From: an uncultured Lachnospiraceae bacterium
GTDB lineage: Bacteria > Bacillota > Clostridia > Lachnospirales > Lachnospiraceae
Assembly (NCBI GenBank): GCA_910585965.1
Contig: CAJUHH010000001.1
Coordinates: forward strand, 372,001 to 436,000
Length of the DNA: 64,000 nt
Direction of reading: 5' to 3'
Part shown: positions 32,931-41,712 of the stretch, in pieces
Layout: each line of letters begins with the position of its first letter
Numbering within the stretch: position 1 is the first letter of the stretch
Notes under the pieces: model-generated
What the model was told of the DNA's origin: nothing
What the model saw: the letters and a program-made list of their open reading frames with translations, nothing else
The model's database searches: none
Program-made: the position numbers and the translations under genes

Positions 32931-33445
32931 AGATGTTCGATCCTCCTGTTTTTTTCTTTTTGCTCGTTAGCTTTAAATGTCACTTCCATAGAGCCGTATT
33001 TTGCTCGTATATGGGCCATAGATGTAGGCTGTGAAGAAAATCTGTGGTAATCGTCAAAATGCTTGTACCACATCCGTTTCTGCCTTGCCCAGCGGAAGCC
33101 TAAGGTTTTTAATTTCCTGCGGTAGTCGTAGCAGTCGGATACCCATATCCATACGCCGATGACTTCAACAGTGATATTTTTAAATCTGGAAAGCTGGAGG
33201 ATGGTATCCCTGATTTGGGCATCCTTCTGCCAGTCATACTGCTGTTTTTGTTTGGCGGTGGCATTGCCGTATGTGTCTTTATGTTCAAAATTATTTTTTA
33301 TCTTTTTGAACAGTGTGTCATATTCTGCATTGATTTCTTTGATGGCCTCTTCCAAGCCGCCGTTGTCTGGGTGGTGCATGGTAGCAAGCTTCCTGTATTC
33401 CTTCCGCAGATCCTGCAATGTTTCTATATTCTGGAACCATTTCAT
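32927..33445 (-). CDS. J-domain (DnaJ-like) protein
   Basis: 172 residues. The N-terminal J-domain is short but carries the essential 'HPD' tripeptide (RKEYRKLATMHHPDNGG, residues ~14-30), followed by helix III/IV (INAEYDTLFKKI). Such domains stimulate DnaK ATPase. The C-terminal half (VEVIGVWIWVSDCYDYRRKLKTLG-FRWARQKRMWYKHF) matches the region common in J-domain proteins of phages and integrative elements, possibly substrate binding. Start overlaps the stop of the RadC-like fragment (ATGA). Confidence 0.85.
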   Translation of the reverse strand: MKWFQNIETLQDLRKEYRKLATMHHPDNGGLEEAIKEINAEYDTLFKKIKNNFEHKDTYGNATAKQKQQYDWQKDAQIRDTILQLSRFKNITVEVIGVWIWVSDCYDYRRKLKTLGFRWARQKRMWYKHFDDYHRFSSQPTSMAHIRAKYGSMEVTFKANEQKEKNRRIEHL

Positions 33446-33576
33446 AGTTTCTCATCCTTTTCTTGTTCCTTGAAGCTGTAATAGCTGCTCCCGCCGATAA
33501 TAATATGGTCTGTCAGGGGGATGCTTCTGCTGGCTATGCTTTCCAGTTTTCCAGCGTGTTCAGGAACTGTATCCTG
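33442..33576 (-). pseudogene. radC: C-terminal remnant of RadC (JAB-domain) protein
   Basis: The open stretch encodes 'SIPLTDHIIIGGSSYYSFKE', the unmistakable C-terminal end of RadC-type JAB proteins ('giplLDHiIIGd.kYySfke'). Only about 44 codons remain, with a stop just upstream and no His-x-His-Pro metal motif. The fragment overlaps the 3' end of the 173-aa gene in another frame and ends on the J-domain gene start (ATGA). RadC homologs are common on Clostridia mobile elements next to SSB, so this is a decayed copy. Confidence 0.75.
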
Positions 33577-34055
33577 CTAAAAATGGCATCCAACTGCCTG
33601 TTTGCCATGGAGCGGAGTTCATGGACAACATTCTGCTCTGCCTGTGCTTTGACTTTCTTCCAGTTGGTTATCAGGTATTCCAGCGTATCTGTCTGGATAA
33701 AAGTTGTTATCTCATCTCCGTAGCCGAAAATGAGGCCTTCGTATTTCCTGTCTAAGACAGAATGCTTTTGGAATGCGAGTCTGTCTTCCAACAGGACGAG
33801 GGGTATGGTGTTGTTTTTGCTGTCCTTGGTGTCATAATAAAATTCTTTTTCAAGCTTAATTTGGAGCCTCCCGCTTATGTAAAGGGAAATATCCTTTGGG
33901 ATGATTTCTAACAGGCTGTCAAAATAGCCTTTTATAGAGCAGAGGGTGGCATTCAGCTGGCCAAGCTCCAGGCTTGCATATTCTGTTTTTATGTTATGGA
34001 ATTCTTTTTTTGTTTTTTGGTAAAGTCTGCTTAAAGCAATGATTTCTTCTGTCAT
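33534..34055 (-). CDS. Hypothetical accessory protein (173 aa)
   Basis: Family not recognised. Starts at ATG 34055 (MTEEIIALSRLYQ) preceded by AGGAAGG. First ~60 residues are helical/coiled-coil-like (YQKTKKEFHNIKTEYASLELGQLNATL); then a beta-rich part (ISLYISGRLQIKLEKEFYY), and a C-terminal helix (WKKVKAQAEQNVVHELRSMA). It sits between DUF262 and the RadC remnant in the leftward cluster. It may have been extended or altered by fusion with radC DNA at its 3' end. Confidence 0.65.
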   Translation of the reverse strand: MTEEIIALSRLYQKTKKEFHNIKTEYASLELGQLNATLCSIKGYFDSLLEIIPKDISLYISGRLQIKLEKEFYYDTKDSKNNTIPLVLLEDRLAFQKHSVLDRKYEGLIFGYGDEITTFIQTDTLEYLITNWKKVKAQAEQNVVHELRSMANRQLDAIFSRIQFLNTLENWKA

Positions 34056-34109
34056 GTCGTTCCTTCCTAAAAGAGGGATGCGGCGGTTTTGCGGCATCCC
34101 TGGGTATAG

Positions 34110-35285
34110 TTATGCTGTTTCTGCATTTTCCATCGGAAAGTTTTCGGGGTCTTCTGGATTCTTTTCCAAAAGCGCGGGTTCTTCGGAGGGCATATTTCCT
34201 TCCGACATAGAATCTGCCCCTTCCTTTTGCACAGGGGTTTCTTCCAGCTCAAAATACTGCCTGAGGCTGCCCTCCATGATCTCAATCCTTTTTAGGGTCT
34301 TCTCCTTCTTGATGCTTCCTGAGGAGCAGTATTCCTTGTATTCCCCGTAGCATTCTGCAAAGAAGTAGGAGAACCAATGCCTGAAATACATGGGTCCAAC
34401 GCGGTAGATGCCCTTTGCCGTATCGTAATTGTCTCCCATGGCGGTATCGGCCGCGAGGAAGACAATGGGAATGTTGATCTTTTTCAGCATATTTTCCTTT
34501 TCAGGGAATGCCTTCTCCAAGTAGTCGATGATATCAAACAGCCGCTCCTTCTGTTCCTCCGAATAATTGTTTTTGATGGATGCGGCATACTGCATGGTTT
34601 CATCAGCAGAAATGGATGCGTATTCATACCCTGAATATCTGCTGTCTATGAGCATCATTGCCTGCAGCAGGGTGCATAGGTCATCGGACTTCCTCCGCTG
34701 TAAGGCGGAAAATTTGCAGATTTCCGAAAAGAACTTGTCCGACAGGATGGATTTGATGAAGGCTGCGTTTTTTACCCCGCATAAGGGCATTGCTTTCTGG
34801 GGCTTGGATAATGGGGTGCTGTTGTTTAAACGGAAGAAGATTTCTTCTGTCTGCTCATCATCCGCATCTTCAAAGCCATAGACGGTAAATCGGAAGCGAA
34901 GTATATCCTGCTGGCATTCCATGTCAAGATCCGTGAAATATTTGCCTGCCAGTTCATAGGAGGTGCCGTCAATAACGACAGGCGGCGTTTCTTTGTCCAG
35001 CGGGTATCTCCCGTCTATATAATCAAAGACAGTGGTAAGCCGCTGTTTCCCGTCCAGAATGGAATAGGAGTAATCCTTTTCATTTATGGGTTCCTTCAGG
35101 CAGTAGATGGGAGGCACAGGGATGTAGCCTGTGAGTATGCTGTGTATCAGCAGACTCTTTTTCAGTTTGTCGCCATCCCATTGTCCGCTTTGGCGTTGGA
35201 TGGGGTTGGAAAAATCCAGTGTATGTTTGTCATCATTCATGCTCTTTAAGTTTTTGGCTGTCCATTTTAAGGTTGTAATAATCAT
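34110..35285 (-). CDS. DUF262 domain protein (GmrSD-N / ParB-like fold)
   Basis: 391 residues. The motif 'SILDGKQRLTTVFDYIDG' near residues 72-90 is the DUF262 'DGQQRLtTl' core, shared with the GmrS half of type IV restriction GmrSD and with ParB/Srx-type NTPases. 'IQRQSGQWD..KKSLLIHSILTGYIPVPPIY' matches the conserved N-terminus. No C-terminal DUF1524 HNH nuclease is present, so it is a nuclease-less form; the C-terminal ~80 residues are acidic and Pro-rich. AAAGGAG precedes ATG 35285. May be a DNA-modification sensor; target unknown. Confidence 0.85.
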   Translation of the reverse strand: MIITTLKWTAKNLKSMNDDKHTLDFSNPIQRQSGQWDGDKLKKSLLIHSILTGYIPVPPIYCLKEPINEKDYSYSILDGKQRLTTVFDYIDGRYPLDKETPPVVIDGTSYELAGKYFTDLDMECQQDILRFRFTVYGFEDADDEQTEEIFFRLNNSTPLSKPQKAMPLCGVKNAAFIKSILSDKFFSEICKFSALQRRKSDDLCTLLQAMMLIDSRYSGYEYASISADETMQYAASIKNNYSEEQKERLFDIIDYLEKAFPEKENMLKKINIPIVFLAADTAMGDNYDTAKGIYRVGPMYFRHWFSYFFAECYGEYKEYCSSGSIKKEKTLKRIEIMEGSLRQYFELEETPVQKEGADSMSEGNMPSEEPALLEKNPEDPENFPMENAETA

Positions 35286-35354
35286 AGTATTTCTCCTTTG
35301 CAAAATAATTGTTTATGTTTTCTAAAATGGTTCCATCAATACAACGATGTGCAT

Positions 35355-35558
35355 TCAGGTTATAAAGATGCCGCATTCACGGGCAGTCTCATGAATCATT
35401 TCTATGCAGTCCTGTATGACAGATGCAGAATCAGCAAACAGAAGCCTTAAAAGATAATCTTCCGTATCATCCAGATTTTCCAAGGCAGAAAGGTAGTCGC
35501 TTTGCTTGCTGGTTAGCGCGGTGATAGATTTTAGCAGAATCCCGTTGGCATCTGCTGT
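35355..35558 (-). other. Open frame continuing in phase after the ssb stop codon
   Basis: The frame of ssb remains open for 67 codons after its TGA, encoding a protein-like helical sequence (ILLKSITALTSKQSDYLSAL, ..DDTEDYLLRLLF.., ..IEMIHETARECG..). It has no ATG, GTG or own ribosome site before codon 30. Possible explanations: a separate gene whose start was lost, a nonsense mutation or natural UGA readthrough extending SSB, or chance. Worth checking in relatives. Confidence 0.35.
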
Positions 35559-35897
35559 TCATCCGTTCTGCTTTTTTGGTTCCAGAAATTCCAGTGAATC
35601 CATTACGATTTCATTAGAATAGACTTTCTGGCCGTTCTTTTCATAATTGTTGTTTTTAAGCCTGCCGACAATCAGAAGCTTTGTTCCTTTGTTGCAATGC
35701 TTTTCTACGGCTTCTGCCAGCTTCCCCCAGCAGGAGCAGCGGAAGAAATCCGTTGGGTAGTTGCCCTGTTCATCCCTTCTCATAGACATGTCTGGAACGG
35801 CAAAATTAAATACTGCATGTGCTGCGGGTTCGCTCCCCATGCTGAAAGTAGTTTTCGGCTCTTCGGTGAGCCTTCCTGTAACTGTAATTTGGTTCAT
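35559..35897 (-). CDS. ssb: Single-stranded DNA-binding protein, mobile-element type
   Basis: 112-residue OB-fold SSB (MNQITVTGRLTEEPKTTF, then 'FFRCSCWGKLAEAVEKHCNKGTKLLIVGRL', 'NEIVMDSLEFLEP'). It lacks the acidic linker and the 'DDxIPF' tail by which chromosomal SSB recruits partner proteins, as often seen in element-encoded SSBs. ATG 35897 chosen; AAAGGATGG is 8 bp upstream. Supports a replication or transfer stage with ssDNA in the life of the element. Confidence 0.9.
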   Translation of the reverse strand: MNQITVTGRLTEEPKTTFSMGSEPAAHAVFNFAVPDMSMRRDEQGNYPTDFFRCSCWGKLAEAVEKHCNKGTKLLIVGRLKNNNYEKNGQKVYSNEIVMDSLEFLEPKKQNG

Positions 35898-35987
35898 GTG
35901 TAATACCATCCTTTCTTATCATTTTGCTTTGTTGCAAAAGCTTTCTAAAATTCCTTGTTAGAAGTTTTTCCGTAGGCGGCATCCAGC

Positions 35988-36863
35988 CTATAAGATAAAG
36001 CCCGTGTCTTTACTGTAGTAATAGGCTTTTGTGCCAAGTATTTCTCCTTCCTGCACCTGTGTTGCATTAACCTGCTGGTTTATCTGCGTAATGGTGTCTA
36101 TGTCGGAGCTGTCAGGGGTCGGAACCAGCAGGGCTTCATGCACGGATGAGAATATGACATAAAAATTGCCGTGCTTTTCTGCAAAATCTTCCAGAATATC
36201 GCTGAACAATACTGTGGATGCCCCCGACAGTTTCTGCTTGTTCGTCATTACCCACATCGGCATATCTGCCGTCCTGCTTGCTCTAGGGGAGGGGCAAAGC
36301 CCTGCTAAGACTTCCCTCATGTTCCGAAGGTCTATGCCAAGCAGTTCCCTTGTATTCTGAAGCGCAAGGGACAGCAGGGCATCCTTTTCAATGTGCCACA
36401 TATCCAGAAGGCTGTTGTGGACTAAGAAGCTTGCCGTTTCCGCCCCCTGTGTTCCGACAAGGCATCGCACAGTGACGGCGAAATCATCAAGGAACATGGA
36501 ATGAGGGATATCTTGCAGCAGTTCCATGTTAAGGTGCCTGTTAATCAGCTCCACATAAAGGCGGCCTTTGGTATAGGAAAAATTTTTGACAGCAGCAGCG
36601 TTAAAATGGTTTGGGTGCATTTTTATGCTGTCATAACCCCGCAGGATTTCATTGATAACATCATCAAATGATGCACCGTTTTCCAGATCCGCATAAAAGG
36701 GATCCAGATAAATTGAGGGCGAGATACAGCTTCCATCCCGTAAGATGGTTAAGCCGTCCAGCTTCTGGTTGGTCTTTAGGACCTGTCGGAAGGAGATATG
36801 GTATCCATCCCCTAATTTTCTGGAAAGTGCTTCCATAATCGATTGTTTCATTGCTTTTCTGTC
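35988..36863 (-). CDS. DUF5688 family protein
   Basis: 291 residues. N-terminal 'LGDGYHISFRQVLKTNQKLDGLTILRDGSCISPSIYLDPFYADLENG' and later 'DIPHSMFLDDFAVTVRCLV' match the DUF5688 family, which is frequent on Lachnospiraceae integrative elements and has no known function. 'MWVMTNKQKLSGAS' and 'FYVIFSSVHEALLVP' are conserved in the C-terminal half. AAGGGAG precedes ATG 36863. Likely the first gene of the leftward cluster. Confidence 0.85.
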   Translation of the reverse strand, partial: DRKAMKQSIMEALSRKLGDGYHISFRQVLKTNQKLDGLTILRDGSCISPSIYLDPFYADLENGASFDDVINEILRGYDSIKMHPNHFNAAAVKNFSYTKGRLYVELINRHLNMELLQDIPHSMFLDDFAVTVRCLVGTQGAETASFLVHNSLLDMWHIEKDALLSLALQNTRELLGIDLRNMREVLAGLCPSPRASRTADMPMWVMTNKQKLSGASTVLFSDILEDFAEKHGNFYVIFSSVHEALLVPTPDSSDIDTITQINQQVNATQVQEGEILGTKAYYYSKDTGFIL

Positions 36864-37622
36864 CATATGTGTTTCTCCCTTCAGATATGTTCGGACGAAA
36901 AAAGCAGCCATCTTTTCTGATGTCTGCCAGTTCCATAGTTTTTAGGCATCATATGTGCTTGTGCTGGTTCTGTCCAGCGGTTACAGTTGTGGTATTTCTT
37001 TAAAACCTGCTATTCGCCAAAATAGTCTTACACTGTATATTATAGAAAAAGTGGGGAGGAAAATAAGAAGAGATGCAGATAGGATCTTGTATGGAGGGAT
37101 ATTATCTCAATATAAAGGAATTTATTAAAATGCTTTTTTTATAATGACAGTGTATAGAGAGAAGGAATCATCAACCTCTTAGCAGGCTAAGAGGTTTGAA
37201 TGCTAAAAGCATTCTGTTTTGGTCTTCTTACGAAGACTCAAATCATTTTTGATTATTTGAAAAGGAGCCTCCAAGCAGGGCATTCATCCACTATCTATAC
37301 GCTTTTTAGAATATCAGGGTGCTGTTTAGCAATGTTTAAAAGGAGATGTTTTCACAGTTCCATACAGGGTACGGGATACATGGTATCCTGCAGACCTGCT
37401 TACCGCCGACTTAGTTGACATCAGGATGCTTTGTTCGCAGAGCAGCATTACGAGGAAAGTGGATATATAGGGAAAGAAATAGTTAGGATAGATGATAAAA
37501 AAGGGTTTGCCTGAAGGAATCAGGTAAAGAGCAAAAATGAAAATTTTTGGCGGGGATGTCTTTTATTGATATTCCTGCTTTTTTATATACATAAAAATGT
37601 TCTGGAATAGGAGGTGAAGCAA
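36864..37622. other. Divergent regulatory region without genes
   Basis: Lies between leftward and rightward clusters. It holds a perfect hairpin AACCTCTTAG/CTAAGAGGTT (37173-37196) and two smaller ones (GGATAC..GTATCC near 37371; TGCT..AGCA near 37430). Small open frames here lack ribosome sites and conserved-looking sequence. Expected to hold promoters for both clusters. Confidence 0.4.
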
Positions 37623-38228
37623 ATGAAGGAACATATTAAACACTGGTATCCAAAGGATGGGAGATTTTTTAAGGTGCTTTCCATAGCAGGAAATATCAGG
37701 CAGGAGGATGCCGCTAAAATAGACATTTCTGCAAGTAGGCTCAAAAACATGGAGAAGGACAAGCTGATTGAGAAAGTGACTTACCCATCAAGATATAATA
37801 AGAATCCAAGAAGCAATGTAAGCTATGCGCTGACAAAAAAGGGAAAGGATTTCGTCAATAAAAAATATGGGATAGACAGATGTCAGAATGCCCATGCTGT
37901 GGAGCATAACTGCAAGGTGGCAGAAGTTATATGCAATCTGGACAAAAGGGAAATTGACACGGTACAGGCAGAATGGCAGACAAGGAATCAGATGAAAGAG
38001 ACACTGAAGCAGATGAGGCAGGAGGGCGATTATGACCAATATGATTATTACATGGATCTGTGGAAAGCAGGGCTTGTCAGTGCCGCGGATATGGCATACA
38101 TTTCCGTCAAGACAGGGGAGATGGTATGTTGTGAGGTGGTAACAAACAGTTATAAAGATTCAGATATACAGGCAAAAGAGTATTGCGGGGAAATCCTGCA
38201 GACGGAGATTGAGTATGTGAGGGTGTGA
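37623..38228 (+). CDS. Replication-relaxation-like wHTH protein
   Basis: 201 residues. The N-terminal ~75 are a winged helix (FFKVLSIAGNIRQEDAAKID...LKNMEKDKLIEKV...SNVSYALTKKGKDFVNKKYG). The C-terminal half has 'VEHNCKVAEVICNL' and a beta-strand with 'DMAYISVKTGEMVCCEVVTNSYKDSDIQAKEYC', which looks like the D...E.K core of PD-(D/E)XK-type folds seen in replication-relaxation proteins. AGGAGGTG precedes ATG 37623. First gene of the rightward cluster. Role in element replication or copy control is inferred. Confidence 0.6.
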   Translation: MKEHIKHWYPKDGRFFKVLSIAGNIRQEDAAKIDISASRLKNMEKDKLIEKVTYPSRYNKNPRSNVSYALTKKGKDFVNKKYGIDRCQNAHAVEHNCKVAEVICNLDKREIDTVQAEWQTRNQMKETLKQMRQEGDYDQYDYYMDLWKAGLVSAADMAYISVKTGEMVCCEVVTNSYKDSDIQAKEYCGEILQTEIEYVRV

Positions 38229-38271
38229 AATAAAGTTTATATATCCAAATATGGATGAAAGGATAAAATGA

Positions 38272-38976
38272 ATGATAAAAGAATTTGAAGGAAGTAAAAA
38301 AATAATAGACGACATAAAATTAATATATGGTAATTGCTTGGAAGTAATGCAGGGTATGTCTGATAAAAGTGTAGATCTGATTGTTACAGACCCGCCATAT
38401 TTGATAAATTATAAGAGTGCTATGGGATTAAACTGCAGGAATAGCAAGCCAATTTTAGGTGATAACGATTATAGTCTAATAAAAAGCTCTATAAAAGAAA
38501 TGTACCGACTTTTAAAAGATAATTCAGCGGCCTATGTTTTTTGCAGCCCTAAAAAGATTGACTATTTTATAAGGTATTGCAGGGATGCTGGGTTTATTAT
38601 AAAGAACAGCATAATCTGGGTAAAAAATAATTGGAGTGCGGGAGATCTGAAAGCAGCTTATGGAGGTCAATATGAAGTAATTCTTTTGCTAAATAAAGGC
38701 AGAAGATACATAAATGGGAACAGGCTGCCCGATGTTTGGTTCTTTGACAGGGTTGCCTTTCAAAATCAGTATCATCAAAATGAAAAACCTGTCAGACTTC
38801 TTGAACAGTGTATCGTAAAGCATTCGGACAGGGGAAATATTATTTTAGATCCCTTTATGGGTTCAGGCAGTACGGGAATAGCCTGTCTGTATACTGGCAG
38901 AAAATTCATAGGCATAGAAAAAGATGTAGATTATTTTGAAATTGTAAGAGAAAGGATAGAAAATGGGCAGTTTTAA
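38272..38976 (+). CDS. Orphan DNA (adenine-N6 or cytosine-N4) methyltransferase, beta class
   Basis: 234 residues. Catalytic 'TDPPYLINY' near residue 39 precedes the AdoMet 'FxGxG' motif 'DPFMGSGSTGIACLYTGRKFIGIEKD' near 200, the beta-class order. No recognition or endonuclease partner is encoded next to it, so it is a solitary methyltransferase, probably protecting the element from host restriction or altering regulation. AAAGGA ribosome site. The recognition sequence cannot be predicted. Confidence 0.92.
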   Translation: MIKEFEGSKKIIDDIKLIYGNCLEVMQGMSDKSVDLIVTDPPYLINYKSAMGLNCRNSKPILGDNDYSLIKSSIKEMYRLLKDNSAAYVFCSPKKIDYFIRYCRDAGFIIKNSIIWVKNNWSAGDLKAAYGGQYEVILLLNKGRRYINGNRLPDVWFFDRVAFQNQYHQNEKPVRLLEQCIVKHSDRGNIILDPFMGSGSTGIACLYTGRKFIGIEKDVDYFEIVRERIENGQF

Positions 38977-39402
38977 AACAGAAGAATATTATGATTTTCA
39001 AGAATTTGTGGGAGGCAGAATTTATTAGTACTGTGGATATAACAAATTCTTCTATGAAAACAAGGGAAAGGCATCGGAACATAGTTTTCTAGTGCCTTTT
39101 TATTGTATGGAAAATAATAGAAGAAAATGTTGGAATTAGTTGACGAGGATATTAAGAAAATATAAAATAAGTATAAATATAGGGGAATTGATAAATCTTA
39201 TATTTCTAAACAGTTAGAAAATAATTCTAGTACACTCTTTGATTCTTCATTTCCCAAATATAGTGAATGAGAAAATATGAAAGGATTTATAAGTTCTGAT
39301 AGAGAGGAAATTTTTCTTCTGCTATTTATCAGATATAACTTTGCAACTTATTAATTATGCAACTTTTGTGTCGAAATCATTATTATGTCAGGAGGCACTT
39401 TT
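38977..39402. other. Intergenic region with terminator
   Basis: No gene seen. AAAGGCA / TGCCTTT hairpin plus T-run at 39067-39098 probably ends the methyltransferase transcript. The remainder is AT-rich. Confidence 0.5.
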
Positions 39403-39624
39403 ATGTCTAATATTACAGAGGCAATAAATTTTATTATAGAAGAAGTTCGTCATGCTGTTCCTGAAACATCTGAAAAAAATGTAGAAAAGATAGAAATCAT
39501 GTTACGGAAAGCAACACCTGATGAAGTTTATAGAGTCGCAGATATGTTTTATCGTTTTGATGCAAAAACCACATTTGAAATCATAGGGGAAAGATATGGG
39601 AATATGGGCTATGTAACCAATTAG
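39403..39624 (+). CDS. Small hypothetical protein (73 aa)
   Basis: Family not recognised. Acidic helical protein (MSNITEAINFIIEEVRHAVPE, ..VEKIEIMLRKATPDEVYRVADMF..). A clear AGGAGG precedes ATG 39403. Followed 30 bp later by another small gene, so possibly a two-gene unit such as an inhibitor and partner; nothing in the sequence proves this. Confidence 0.6.
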   Translation: MSNITEAINFIIEEVRHAVPETSEKNVEKIEIMLRKATPDEVYRVADMFYRFDAKTTFEIIGERYGNMGYVTN

Positions 39625-39654
39625 AGTGTGGGAAGAACTTAAGGGATTGTAAAC

Positions 39655-40107
39655 ATGGAATACATATGCGTCAGGAATGGACATACAACTAAAGTAATGT
39701 ATGATTTCCAGAAATTCAACAGTATAAGAGCAATTTATGAAGATGATGCACAGACTGGATTGCTGGCACTTTATGATGGAAATGACACATTATATGATTT
39801 ACAAATAGAGTCCAGACAAAGCGGAGGCGGAACAAATCTGCTCTTTGCATTGATTGAATTTTGCTTTGCAATAAGAAAAACAGAGGGAATAAAAATCCAT
39901 AAGATAAGGGGGGATATGGTTCCAACAGACAGGGATATCAATAGAGAAATTTATAGGGCGATATATGATAAATTGGTAAGGGAATTGAATTCCGACATCA
40001 AACTAAAATATTATAATGTCAATTACGAAGAACTGCCGTTTGACCAGGCATCGTATTCTCAAAAGTATAAAGGGAAAGTAAGACATCTGGAATTTATACG
40101 TCCATAG
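39655..40107 (+). CDS. Hypothetical protein (150 aa), possible GNAT-like fold
   Basis: The segment 'SGGGTNLLFALIEFCFAIRKTEGIKIHKIRGDMVP' near residues 58-92 is reminiscent of the acetyl-CoA loop and following helix/strand of GNAT acetyltransferases (Q/RxxGxG/A then helix, then strand), and 'LLALYDGNDTLYDLQIES' could be the preceding strands. The match is weak. No strong Shine-Dalgarno (AAGGGATTG). Located after the 73-aa gene in the same direction. Confidence 0.55.
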   Translation: MEYICVRNGHTTKVMYDFQKFNSIRAIYEDDAQTGLLALYDGNDTLYDLQIESRQSGGGTNLLFALIEFCFAIRKTEGIKIHKIRGDMVPTDRDINREIYRAIYDKLVRELNSDIKLKYYNVNYEELPFDQASYSQKYKGKVRHLEFIRP

Positions 40108-40304
40108 GACAGCCTATTATAGGCTGCCTAAATAAGAGTAAAATGTTCGTTTGGATTTTCCAGCGGATGCTGAATGAAAAATTCCTTTTCAGAAGGGCAA
40201 CTGTTTGAACGGATCAGAGACCAATAGGCACTGGAATAGACGGCATGGTTGTATGCGGTACAGCTTCTGAATTCACCTAACGGATGACCAGGGAGAGCAC
40301 CAAT

Positions 40305-40664
40305 CTAATCAGGATCTGTTTTACCTAGCTGTTCATCATTTAATATCTGATACAGCCTGATTAATTCCGCAAGGCCGAAAGAAAAATCAGAATGTGCTAA
40401 AAATTCATTACCAAGATGCTGTCTGCATGATATAAAGCTGTTATCTTTATGGACTGGGATGCCTTTGTCTTCCATATAGGATTTTAATATCTCTGTTGTG
40501 AGCTTTAGTATGTAATAGAGGGAACTTTCTATTTCAGTAGGAAGTTGGCCTGCATCTATCATTTGCTGTATTTTGATAGAAGGGAAATAAGTCATTTTTT
40601 CAAGATGCTGGTAAAGAAGGAAAAGTTTTATATTTTCTTGGATTAGTTTGTCTTCATTTGTCAT
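40305..40664 (-). CDS. Hypothetical helical protein (119 aa)
   Basis: Family not recognised. All-helical and leucine/tyrosine rich (LFLLYQHLEKMTYFP, SSLYYILKLTTEILKSYME, FSFGLAELIRLYQILND). AAGGAG-type ribosome site (AAAAGGAGATCC) precedes ATG. Lies alone on the minus strand between two rightward genes, next to an AbiH remnant. Confidence 0.6.
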   Translation of the reverse strand: MTNEDKLIQENIKLFLLYQHLEKMTYFPSIKIQQMIDAGQLPTEIESSLYYILKLTTEILKSYMEDKGIPVHKDNSFISCRQHLGNEFLAHSDFSFGLAELIRLYQILNDEQLGKTDPD

Positions 40665-40759
40665 AGTGGATCTCCTTTTTGTTTTATGTTATGCGGTTAC
40701 GATAGAGGAAATTTAATAAAAAGGAATGAACAAAATATAAAGCTTCGGAGAAATATCTT

Positions 40760-40837
40760 ATGAATATACTTGTAATCGGGAATGGGTTTGATTTGATCCA
40801 TGGGTTGCTTACGAAGTATACAGATAAAATATGTTAA
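40760..40837 (+). pseudogene. abiH: N-terminal remnant of an AbiH-type abortive infection protein
   Basis: 25 codons reading 'MNILVIGNGFDLIHGLLTKY' followed by TDKIC and a stop. This is the nearly invariant N-terminus of AbiH family proteins ('MnILiIGNGFDLaHgLpTkY.dFl'). The body of the gene is absent. Indicates that a phage-defence gene once stood here and was replaced or deleted. Confidence 0.75.
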
Positions 40838-40950
40838 ATTGACTAAAGTAATTAATTGAAATAAACTGATATGAAAAAACAAAAGTAATAATAAGCAAAT
40901 TTAGAATAAAGTGATGGGTGTAATAAACTAAGTTGGGAGAAAAGATACGG

Positions 40951-41712
40951 ATGAAAAGAATAAAAATAAGTCAAGGAATGTTAGTTTCTATATTTCTAAT
41001 TGTGGCATTAGGTTTGTTATTCATTAATGAAAGATGGATAACAGATGAATTTATAAGTAGTTTGCTCACGACAATAGCGGTTTCTGGTATTACAACAGGG
41101 ATATTTTCAATAGTTTCTTCGTGGATTGACAAGCAAAATATGGAGGAAAAAGTGTATTCGGCTTTTCCAATGATAAATGTATGCAATAAATATGGATTAG
41201 TTGAGATTAGCGATAAATTTCCATTTGATAATGATGAAATAAAAAAGGATTTTATTAATAGTAAAAAAGTATACATTGTAATGAATGATGGGAAAAATTT
41301 TATTACAAATAATACAAATATGATAGATGAACGATTTCATCAAGATAAAAAGGAAACAAATATAGTTTTGCTTGATTATGAGCAAAATGATGTAATGGCT
41401 GTTTTAACAAGACAACATGGCCATGATTCAACGCCTGATTACTATGTGAAAAAGATTAAAGAAGTGATTAGTTATCATTTTAAAAAAGAGAAAAGAAGCA
41501 AAAATCATAAGTTAAAGGTTTATTTGAACAGTAATTTTAATACTTTAGCAATAATTGTATCAGATAACTATGCAATGATAAGTTTATTTCGGGTTTCTTC
41601 TGGTAAGGATATAGTACCTCATATGATTTTTAATAAAAATGGAACTGAGTATGAAAAAATAAGAAAAGATGTAATGAAAGTCTGTGCCGAATCTAGAGAA
41701 ATTGACGTTTGA
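40951..41712 (+). CDS. Two-TM membrane protein with C-terminal soluble domain
   Basis: 253 residues. Two close hydrophobic helices at residues ~8-55 (MLVSIFLIVALGLLFIN; TTIAVSGITTGIFSIVSSWI) anchor a cytoplasmic domain rich in beta strands (KVYIVMNDGKNFITNN, NIVLLDYEQNDVMAVLTRQHG, LAIIVSDNYAMISLFRV). The last part resembles the phospholipase-D-like or signalling domains coupled to small TM anchors in conflict systems, but no HKD motif is seen, so no enzyme is claimed. GGGAG precedes ATG 40951. Next in the same direction is the helicase/DUF2290 pair, 209 bp away. Confidence 0.65.
   Translation: MKRIKISQGMLVSIFLIVALGLLFINERWITDEFISSLLTTIAVSGITTGIFSIVSSWIDKQNMEEKVYSAFPMINVCNKYGLVEISDKFPFDNDEIKKDFINSKKVYIVMNDGKNFITNNTNMIDERFHQDKKETNIVLLDYEQNDVMAVLTRQHGHDSTPDYYVKKIKEVISYHFKKEKRSKNHKLKVYLNSNFNTLAIIVSDNYAMISLFRVSSGKDIVPHMIFNKNGTEYEKIRKDVMKVCAESREIDV

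Noticed and set aside
37200..37418. Frame of 72 codons in the divergent region
   Set aside because: No ribosome site, Cys-rich unconserved-looking sequence, overlaps hairpins.
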